From positions 1 to 5,814 of the forward strand of contig JADZBJ010000165.1 of the NCBI GenBank assembly GCA_020852155.1: a stretch of 5,814 bases of DNA, given 5' to 3'. The first letter of the stretch is position 1; the number at the start of each line of letters is the position of its first letter. Made by a program: the position numbers and the translations under genes. Of this stretch, positions 1 through 4,863 are shown piece after piece. Source of the stretch: Saprospiraceae bacterium (GTDB lineage Bacteria > Bacteroidota > Bacteroidia > Chitinophagales > Saprospiraceae). The notes under the pieces are model-generated. The model did no database searches and was not told the origin of the DNA. It was given only the letters and a program-made list of their open reading frames with translations.

Positions 1-776
1 AAACCAGCCGTCAGGTTACCATAGTTGCCCGATGGTACGGCAAAAACGATGTCGCGGTTTGTCCAATTTCGCACCTGTCGGTATGCTTCTGCATAGTAGA
101 ACATCTGTGGAATCAGTCGGGCGATGTTGATGCTATTGGCTGAACTCAGTCGAAAAGCCGAGGTCAAGTCCTGATCGAGAAAGGCTTTTTTCACCATGGC
201 CTGGCAATCATCAAAGGTACCGTCGACTTCAATGGCAGTGACATTATGCCCAAGGGTAGTCAGTTGTTGCTCCTGCAAATGCGAAACTTTCCCGGAAGGG
301 TAAAGAATCACAACCCGTATGCCGGGCACTTTGTGGAATCCGAATGCCACTGCCCCGCCTGTATCGCCAGAGGTAGCCACCAGAATATTGAGGGTCTTGT
401 CTTCTCCACGATTGAAATAGGACATGATGCGCGCCATATAACGAGCGCCAAAATCCTTGAAAGCCAGTGATGGGCCGTGGAATAATTCAAGGATAGAGCG
501 GTTGTCATCCAGACGAACGACCGGAACCGGGAAGTCCATGGCTTCGTTGATGATGCTTTTCAAGTCGTTATCGGGAATGGCTCCGGCCTGAATAGCCGAT
601 GCGATCAGGTATGAATTTTCCTGAAAAGACCTGTCGCCGATCGTATTCCAAAAGTCAGCAGACATCTCCGGAATGATGGAGGGCATGTATAGTCCGTTGT
701 CCGGAGGCAATCCGCGGAAGATGGCTTCTTTAAAATTTACGGTATGCTGTGGGTTGTTGGTGCTGTATAATGTCAT
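1..776 (-). CDS. thrC: Threonine synthase, 3' part cut off by window edge
   Basis: PLP-dependent threonine synthase converts O-phospho-L-homoserine to L-threonine and phosphate, the last step of threonine biosynthesis, in the cytoplasm. I translated the minus strand from the ATG at 774-776 and found 258 uninterrupted codons to the left edge, so the C-terminal part lies outside the window. The N-terminal segment LYSTNNPQHTVNFKEAIFRG (residues 3-22) is typical of the family. The PLP lysine is K107 in the block HGPSLAFKDFGAR (100-112). The phosphate-binding loop is SGDTGGA (136-142), followed by SSANSIN (211-217) and VPSGNYGN (247-254), all classic threonine synthase blocks. Full-length relatives run to roughly 430 residues, so about 60% is visible. 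It begins 9 bp after the stop of the upstream esterase gene and must be co-transcribed with it. The usual partners (homoserine kinase, aspartokinase/homoserine dehydrogenase) are not upstream here. I see no leader peptide or T-box-like structure in the tiny gap. Confidence 0.96.
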   Translation of the reverse strand, partial: MTLYSTNNPQHTVNFKEAIFRGLPPDNGLYMPSIIPEMSADFWNTIGDRSFQENSYLIASAIQAGAIPDNDLKSIINEAMDFPVPVVRLDDNRSILELFHGPSLAFKDFGARYMARIMSYFNRGEDKTLNILVATSGDTGGAVAFGFHKVPGIRVVILYPSGKVSHLQEQQLTTLGHNVTAIEVDGTFDDCQAMVKKAFLDQDLTSAFRLSSANSINIARLIPQMFYYAEAYRQVRNWTNRDIVFAVPSGNYGNLTAG

Positions 777-785
777 GTTCAGTGT

Positions 786-1643
786 TTATGAATAGTAAGA
801 GGAACGAGGTGTAAAGGCCCATTGTAAAAAATCAGGCATGGCTTTTTTCCAGGTTTCAACATCATGTTTACCGCCCTCAATTTCCAGATACTGGATTAGG
901 TCTTCACCAACCTCTTTCTGTTTTATGGCTTTGATAAGGTCGAGTGTGTCGTCAATGGCATCTATGATGCCATTTCCATTTCGGTCTTCTGCTTCATCGT
1001 CGGTACCGCACTGAAACCAGAATGTCTGATTGATACGTTCCCTCGACTCGCTCTGGTAAACCACGTCGTGCATAATCCTGCAAGCATCCGGGTCTGCCGG
1101 ATCAACGGTGTCCCATCGCCACCACAAGGCCCCGGAGAAAACACCGACATGACCAAACAACTCCGGGTAATGCCAGGCAATATCAAAGGCTGAAAGTCCG
1201 CCGAGCGAGAACCCGGCAATGGCGCATTGTGTTGACTCATGGGTCAGTTTGCAGGTTTGGTACAGCCACGGCATCAACTCCGTTCGGATAAAATCGGCAT
1301 GTTGTTGCGCGCGACTTCCACGCCCTTTGTAATCCGGCTGGCGCATTACGCCGTATTCCTGTTGCCGATCAGCGGAAGCATAAATACCCACGACGACCAA
1401 AGGTGGTAATTGACGCTCGGCATTTAGTTCATTCAATACTTCAACGAAGTTCATACGCTTAAGGTCCTGACCATCATTACAGATCAGTAAATGATGCGTC
1501 GGCGACTCGAAAAATCTTTTTGAATCAGAGATGTAAACATCCAGTTCAACATCGCGACCAAGGCTGGATGAATGTAATATCTGATGTGTCTGCTCAACAC
1601 GAGGCGATGAAGCGCCTAACAATCTTTGGATAAAATGAATCAA
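786..1643 (-). CDS. Esterase, alpha/beta-hydrolase fold (PF00756-like), with EF-hand-like loop
   Basis: Predicted carboxylic-ester hydrolase of the putative-esterase family (esterase D, Fes and antigen-85 relatives). The substrate is unknown. It has 285 residues. The nucleophile elbow is GFSLGG (144-149) with Ser146. The acid is probably D215 or D216 in CGTDDE (212-217), and His260 in GGKHD (257-261) completes the triad. Between acid and His lies DRNGNGIIDAID (220-231), a match to a 12-residue EF-hand calcium loop. No signal peptide or membrane segment is visible, so it is probably cytoplasmic. The frame has no ATG before the conserved core. The first usable start is TTG at 1641-1643, and the frame stays open to the TGA at 1734-1736 without any ATG or GTG. 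The N-terminal 20 or so residues are therefore uncertain. There is no Shine-Dalgarno sequence. It ends 9 bp before thrC, suggesting one transcript. The family call is firm; the substrate is not inferable. Confidence 0.9.
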   Translation of the reverse strand: MIHFIQRLLGASSPRVEQTHQILHSSSLGRDVELDVYISDSKRFFESPTHHLLICNDGQDLKRMNFVEVLNELNAERQLPPLVVVGIYASADRQQEYGVMRQPDYKGRGSRAQQHADFIRTELMPWLYQTCKLTHESTQCAIAGFSLGGLSAFDIAWHYPELFGHVGVFSGALWWRWDTVDPADPDACRIMHDVVYQSESRERINQTFWFQCGTDDEAEDRNGNGIIDAIDDTLDLIKAIKQKEVGEDLIQYLEIEGGKHDVETWKKAMPDFLQWAFTPRSSYYS

Positions 1644-1659
1644 AACGGGAAAGTGTGTA

Positions 1660-1677
1660 TCAGGATTTATACCCTGA
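1660..1677 (-). other. Small hairpin in the esterase 5' leader
   Basis: On the minus strand TCAGG (1673-1677) and CCTGA (1660-1664) can pair around an 8-nt loop, ending 16 nt upstream of the TTG start of the esterase gene. Five pairs is short and may occur by chance. It has no T-tract and so is not a terminator. It overlaps the downstream end of the 9-bp repeat array. Confidence 0.3.
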
Positions 1678-1732
1678 CTTAAGTGATTTTTAAGATTTAT
1701 ATGATTTTGATTTTCCTGATTTTCAATGATTA
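1672..1732 (-). repeat. Degenerate 9-bp tandem repeat, consensus AAATCannn
   Basis: Read on the minus strand, the spacer between the dipeptidase and esterase genes contains successive units TAATCATTGA (1723-1732), AAATCAGGA (1714-1722), a shortened AAATCA (1708-1713), AAATCATAT (1699-1707), AAATCTTAA (1690-1698), AAATCACTT (1681-1689) and AAGTCAGGG (1672-1680). The AATC core recurs every 9 bp with only one register slip. It sits in the leader region of the esterase-thrC unit. Periodic AATC-rich intergenic elements of this kind fit my recollection of dispersed Bacteroidota repeats, but that identity is an inference. No open reading frame or promoter explains the pattern. Confidence 0.7.
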
Positions 1733-1833
1733 GTCATTCAAAACCACTTTGGGTTGACATCAATGATGATGCTTTGACTTGTTTTTTAATACTCAAAGAC
1801 GCAGATTGTATGCCCTTGAAAATCCACTGTTAC

Positions 1834-2481
1834 TTACTTGCAATCCCAGACAAAATTGGACAACGGGTATTTTTTCCGTTGCCAGGAAAAATGCCACCAT
1901 TCTGTCCGAATGCCTTTGAACCCTTGTTCGGCCAAAGCATCACGGAGGATTTTTCTATTAGACAAAACATGCGCCGGCAGTTTGAGATTGTCGGTATGCG
2001 CTTCGACACCGAAAAAATCATACGCCGTACCCATATCCAATTCCACGCCATTTTTATCAACGACCGTCAAATCAACCGCCGCGCCGCGTGAGTGCATCGA
2101 ACCTTTGGACGGCGGCGTCACATAATCCGGGTTCGGAACCTTGTCCCACAAACGCTGTTGATATGGACCGGGACGATAGCAATCAAACATTTTCAAACCC
2201 ATGCCTTGTCGTTGCAATGACTTGTGTGCCTTGACAATAGCGCGTGCTACTTCCGGCCGAAGCATACATTTCGGGCAATCATAAATTTTGCTTTTGGTGA
2301 AGTTGTTTGTCGTGGCATACCTGATGTCCAACATGATCGTCGGATCAAGCGAAGCCAGGTCAACAAATTCATCTTTTTCAAAAAACGTTTCGAGGCTTGC
2401 ACTTGCAGGGCGAGCAGGTTGCGCCAACAATGTTGTTGCACAGTATGCCCATGCGCAGAAAAAAAATAGGAAATATCGCAT
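1834..2481 (-). CDS. Secreted D-alanyl-D-alanine dipeptidase, VanX/DdpX-like (M15D)
   Basis: Zinc metallopeptidase that cleaves the D-Ala-D-Ala dipeptide, here probably in the periplasm for cell-wall turnover or nutrient use. It has 215 residues, starting at the ATG 2479-2481. Residues 1-21 form a signal peptide (hydrophobic FLFFF core, cleavage near LLAQ-PA). The mature domain of about 194 residues matches VanX length (about 202). Visible motifs are LDIRYAT (51-57), DCYRP (100-104, with R103 equivalent to the VanX transition-state Arg), SMHSRGAAVD (128-137, zinc ligands H130 and D137) and EWWHF (194-198, catalytic E194 and zinc ligand H197). All catalytic residues are present. Cysteines C69 and C72 (DCPKC) plus C101 and C214 could form disulfides in the periplasm. 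There are no vanH or vanA ligase genes beside it, so glycopeptide resistance is not implied. A perfect -7 box lies 27 bp upstream of the start. No terminator is seen after it. Confidence 0.93.
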   Translation of the reverse strand: MRYFLFFFCAWAYCATTLLAQPARPASASLETFFEKDEFVDLASLDPTIMLDIRYATTNNFTKSKIYDCPKCMLRPEVARAIVKAHKSLQRQGMGLKMFDCYRPGPYQQRLWDKVPNPDYVTPPSKGSMHSRGAAVDLTVVDKNGVELDMGTAYDFFGVEAHTDNLKLPAHVLSNRKILRDALAEQGFKGIRTEWWHFSWQRKKYPLSNFVWDCK

Positions 2482-2507
2482 TTCACAAAAGTCAGGATTG
2501 TAACCCG

Positions 2508-2515
2508 CAAAAATA
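2508..2515 (-). promoter_or_regulatory. Candidate -7 box for the dipeptidase gene
   Basis: The minus strand reads TATTTTTG, a full match to the Bacteroidota -7 consensus TAnnTTTG, 27 bp upstream of the ATG at 2481. A -33 TTG at the expected distance (around 2535-2538) is not clear, so this is supported by the -7 element and its position only. Confidence 0.5.
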
Positions 2516-2554
2516 CTCTTTCCGGATAATATGCCCTGAATGCTGATTGCGCTT

Positions 2555-2562
2555 TACTTTTG
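2555..2562 (+). promoter_or_regulatory. Candidate -7 box for the gldA-gldF operon
   Basis: TACTTTTG is a full match to TAnnTTTG, 34 bp upstream of the gldA ATG. The -33 region is weak; the closest triplet is CTG at 2536-2538, with a 16-bp spacer. The leader that follows (2563-2596) is very AT-rich with no Shine-Dalgarno sequence, which is normal for the phylum. Confidence 0.55.
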
Positions 2563-2596
2563 TCCCATGATGTTTTATATATTAAAATAAAAATTA

Positions 2597-3505
2597 ATGT
2601 CAGTAAACGTACAGCACCTCACCAAAATTTACGATCAGCAGATTGCTGTGAACGACCTTTCTTTCCAGGTCGGCAAAGGAGAGGTCTTGGGCTTCCTTGG
2701 CCCAAATGGCGCTGGCAAAACAACCAGCATGAAAATCATCACCGGGTACCTGCCGCAGACCAATGGGAAAGTGGAAGTCTGCGGTATTGACATTGAAGCC
2801 GACCCGATGGGCAGCAAAGCCAAAATCGGTTATCTGCCAGAGCACAACCCATTGTATCGGGACATGTATGTGCGCGAGTACCTGACCTTTACCGGCAACC
2901 TCCACAAGATTGCCAAAGTCAAAATGCAGGTAGAGGAAATGATTGAGCGGACGGGATTGGTCAGTCACCGGCACAAGCGCATCAGCGAATTATCAAAAGG
3001 TTACCGGCAACGCGTGGGTCTGGCGCAGGCGATGTTGCACAACCCCGAAGTGTTGATCCTCGACGAACCGACGTCGGGCCTTGACCCGAACCAGATCGTT
3101 GAAATCCGTCAACTCATCAAAGACCTGGGTAAAGAGAAAACCGTCATCCTGAGTACGCACATCCTTGGCGAAGTTGAAGCTGTATGCGACAGAGCGATCA
3201 TCATCAATAAAGGCAAGTTGGTGGCCAACGCTCCGGTGCAGGAATTGAAACAGCGTTTTTCAGGACAAAACATCGTCACCGTAGAGTTTTCTCAGAAGGT
3301 AGATGAAAGACAACTATCAGGCATACATCATGTCATTCAGGTGAAGCCGACCAATGAAAAATTAAAATGGCAATTGGTATCTGACCAGTCGCATGACATA
3401 CGTGCAGACATCTTCAATTTTGCCGTAGCCAATCGCCTGACACTTTTGGAAATGCACCGCGAGCAACATACCGTCGAAGAAGTATTCCAACAACTCACCC
3501 AATAA
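2597..3505 (+). CDS. gldA: Gliding motility-associated ABC transporter, ATP-binding subunit GldA
   Basis: Cytoplasmic ATPase of an ABC-2 type transporter; in Flavobacterium johnsoniae GldA works with membrane proteins GldF and GldG. It has 302 residues, the usual length. The start at 2597 gives SVNVQHLTKIYDQQIAVNDL, the standard opening of the fold. Walker A is GPNGAGKT (35-42), and the Q-loop position reads YLPEH (79-83) with Glu82 in place of Gln, as in many ABC-2 ATPases. The signature is LSKGY (132-136), Walker B is VLILDEP (152-158), the D-loop is SGLD (160-163) and the H-loop is STH with His188. Residues from about 220 to 302 form the C-terminal accessory domain ending HTVEEVFQQL. All residues needed for ATP hydrolysis are present. 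gldF follows after 26 bp. The GldA label rests on overall resemblance plus gldF next door; otherwise it would be a generic ABC-2 exporter ATPase. Confidence 0.88.
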   Translation: MSVNVQHLTKIYDQQIAVNDLSFQVGKGEVLGFLGPNGAGKTTSMKIITGYLPQTNGKVEVCGIDIEADPMGSKAKIGYLPEHNPLYRDMYVREYLTFTGNLHKIAKVKMQVEEMIERTGLVSHRHKRISELSKGYRQRVGLAQAMLHNPEVLILDEPTSGLDPNQIVEIRQLIKDLGKEKTVILSTHILGEVEAVCDRAIIINKGKLVANAPVQELKQRFSGQNIVTVEFSQKVDERQLSGIHHVIQVKPTNEKLKWQLVSDQSHDIRADIFNFAVANRLTLLEMHREQHTVEEVFQQLTQ

Positions 3506-3531
3506 AATTCAGCAAGCAACCAGTCAACATT

Positions 3532-4263
3532 ATGTACTCCATTTTCAAAAAGGAAATCGGTCTGTTCTTTTCTTCGCTCATTGGCTACTTAGTCGTGGGT
3601 GTGTTTCTGATTATGCTGGGTTTGATGCTGTGGATATTTCCGGAGTTCAGTATTCTCGAAGGTAAATACGCCAACCTCGATGCGCTGTTCAGTATCAGTC
3701 CGATGGTGTTTATGTTTCTAATTCCGGCGGTGACGATGCGGAGTTTTGCCGAGGAAAAACAAAGCGGCACCATTGAACTGCTGGTGACCCGACCGATCAG
3801 TGATTTTCAAATTGTCCTGGGAAAATTTCTGGCGAGTCTGGTATTGGTCATTTTCGCACTGCTTCCAACTTTGTTGTACTACATCACGGTGTATCAGTTG
3901 GGCGCTCCGGCTGGCAACCTTGATAGCGGCGGTATAGCAGGGTCGTATATCGGCTTGATCTTTTTGGCGGCAGCGTTTGTGTCCATTGGTATTTTTTCCA
4001 GTTCGCTGACCAACAACCAGATCGTCTCTTTCATCCTGGCAGTGTTCATGTGTTTCATGGTCTATCTGTCGTTTGATTTTCTGAGCCGCCTTCCTGTCTT
4101 CTTTGGCAAAACGGACGACATCGTTCAAAGCCTGGGTATCGACTACCATTACAATTCCATCAGTCGGGGCGTTATTGATACCCGCGATGTCGTGTACTTT
4201 TTATCGGTCATCGCTGTTTTTCTGGGCGCTACTTTATTGACCCTGGGTAAACGCCGCTGGTAA
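3532..4263 (+). CDS. gldF: Gliding motility-associated ABC transporter permease GldF
   Basis: Inner-membrane ABC-2 permease expected to pair with GldA. It has 243 residues, the usual GldF size, starting at the ATG 3532. About six membrane segments can be read: roughly 11-34, 54-70, 101-122, 139-158, 163-182 and 219-238. The cytoplasmic loop EEKQSGTIELL (74-84), followed by VTRP (85-88), is the conserved ABC-2 coupling stretch that contacts the ATPase. The C-terminus ends in a basic KRRW tail. It is the second gene of the operon. In many Bacteroidota a large GldG protein follows directly, but here 189 bp of non-coding DNA and an unrelated small gene follow. No T-tract hairpin terminator is seen after the stop, so read-through into the next gene is possible. 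The transported substrate of GldAFG is not established in the literature as I know it. Confidence 0.9.
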   Translation: MYSIFKKEIGLFFSSLIGYLVVGVFLIMLGLMLWIFPEFSILEGKYANLDALFSISPMVFMFLIPAVTMRSFAEEKQSGTIELLVTRPISDFQIVLGKFLASLVLVIFALLPTLLYYITVYQLGAPAGNLDSGGIAGSYIGLIFLAAAFVSIGIFSSSLTNNQIVSFILAVFMCFMVYLSFDFLSRLPVFFGKTDDIVQSLGIDYHYNSISRGVIDTRDVVYFLSVIAVFLGATLLTLGKRRW

Positions 4264-4452
4264 TCGTCAGGGCTGTCGGAATGATTTTTGCTAAACGTTT
4301 GCTTATCTAAAAAAAATATTGTGTGCCTTTTGGTTAAATTTTTGCAAACCGACAGAACATTCCTTTCTTTGCTCAGTTAAGAATCCATACATTGCGGAGA
4401 ATTTCATACTTGGGAAAATTATTATGTTGTAATTCAATCTTTTTTAATCATC
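4264..4452 (+). other. Intergenic region after gldF with direct and inverted short repeats
   Basis: This AT-rich stretch lies between gldF and the T9SS-domain gene. It holds a near-direct repeat, ATTTTTGCTAAACG (4284-4297) and ATTTTTGCAAACCG (4338-4351), matching at 12 of 14 positions. It also holds a 7-bp inverted pair, CTGTCGG (4273-4279) and CCGACAG (4349-4355), separated by 69 bp, and an 8-bp palindrome AAACGTTT (4293-4300). The second direct-repeat copy contains the candidate -33 element of the downstream promoter. There is no convincing terminator or small ORF. Confidence 0.4.
4342..4371 (+). promoter_or_regulatory. Candidate promoter for the T9SS sorting-domain gene
   Basis: TTG at 4342-4344 (within TTTTTG) is followed after exactly 19 bp by TTTCTTTG at 4364-4371. 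This matches the Bacteroidota layout TTG, about 19 bp, TAnnTTTG, with one mismatch (T for A at the second position of the -7 box). Transcription would start near 4378, leaving a leader of about 75 nt before the ATG at 4453. Confidence 0.5.
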
Positions 4453-4776
4453 ATGCCTATGAAGCATCTTGTACTCTTACCGATTGTTTTGTTCTTCTTT
4501 GCCCTCGCTACTTTGGATGCCCAATCCAATAGTAATCCCAAGAACATAATGGGTTTTTACCCAAACCCTGCCATTGACTACATTCAAATTCAGGACGACC
4601 AGGAAACGGTCGGACAGGTTTTTATCTTCAACATGACCGGACGAAAAGTGAAAGAGTTCGTTTATACGAAAGGAGAGAAATGCTATGTAGCCGACTTGCC
4701 CAAAGGCATGTACCTGTTGCAAATGCTGGATAAAAACCACCGCATTATCAGCACTCAAAAAATGGACAAGCGATAA
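4453..4776 (+). CDS. Small secreted protein made only of a T9SS type A sorting domain
   Basis: This 107-residue protein has a signal peptide (1-24, hydrophobic LVLLPIVLFFFALAT, cleavage after DAQ) followed directly by a type IX secretion C-terminal domain. The YPNPA motif (36-40) marks the domain start. The beta-rich body includes VGQVFIFNMTGRKVKEF (53-69), then the conserved block ADLPKGMYLLQ (80-90), and the basic end MDKR. Such domains normally sit at the end of a large cargo protein and direct it through the T9SS to the cell surface or medium. Here the mature protein of about 83 residues has no cargo. The ATG at 4453 is chosen; the Met at residue 3 (4459) is an equally good start. There is no Shine-Dalgarno sequence. 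It has its own candidate promoter and a strong terminator after it. It could be a conserved mini-protein, a T9SS-related signalling or accessory protein, or a remnant of a larger gene; the intact signal peptide and motifs favour a functional gene. Confidence 0.88.
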   Translation: MPMKHLVLLPIVLFFFALATLDAQSNSNPKNIMGFYPNPAIDYIQIQDDQETVGQVFIFNMTGRKVKEFVYTKGEKCYVADLPKGMYLLQMLDKNHRIISTQKMDKR

Positions 4777-4793
4777 ATGCTTGTGTACACTAT

Positions 4794-4829
4794 AAAAAAG
4801 AGGACGGCTACAAGCCGTCCTCTTTTTTT
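4794..4829. terminator. Bidirectional intrinsic terminator
   Basis: A 15-bp perfect stem pairs AAAAAAGAGGACGGC (4794-4808) with GCCGTCCTCTTTTTT (4814-4828) around the 5-nt loop TACAA, and a T-tract runs to 4829. The A-tract on the left gives an equivalent T-tract on the minus strand. The element lies 17 bp after the stop of the T9SS-domain gene and 34 bp after the stop of the convergent methyltransferase gene, so it can end transcription from both sides. Confidence 0.95.
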
Positions 4830-4863
4830 ATGCCCCTGTGAAACTCTGCTTTAAAACAGTTTC

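Noticed and set aside
246..470. 74-codon plus-strand frame and its minus-strand neighbour at 308-508
   Set aside because: Both are shadows of the threonine synthase gene, whose real frame shows the PLP lysine block.
1725..1738. Inverted repeat AATGATTAGTCATT as an operator or dipeptidase terminator
   Set aside because: Five-bp arms in AT-rich DNA with no T-tract; too short to support a function and partly overlapping the 9-bp repeat.
1726..2091. 121-codon plus-strand open frame starting in the repeat region
   Set aside because: Most of it lies antisense to the well-supported dipeptidase gene; its translation shows no domain and no leader signals.
1834..2481. Glycopeptide-resistance (van) cluster because of the VanX-like enzyme
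   Set aside because: No vanH, vanA/B ligase or vanRS genes lie nearby, and the enzyme has a signal peptide, unlike cytoplasmic VanX.
2600..2974. 124-codon minus-strand open frame inside gldA
   Set aside because: It is antisense to the Walker A region of gldA, with no recognisable features.
3718..4149. 143-codon minus-strand open frame
   Set aside because: It lies fully inside gldF on the opposite strand, and its composition is that of a reverse-complemented membrane gene.
4293..4300. Palindrome AAACGTTT after gldF as a terminator
   Set aside because: Only four pairs with no loop, followed by an A-tract rather than a T-tract.
4477..4758. 93-codon minus-strand open frame inside the T9SS-domain gene
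   Set aside because: The plus strand has a signal peptide and clear T9SS motifs; the reverse frame has none.
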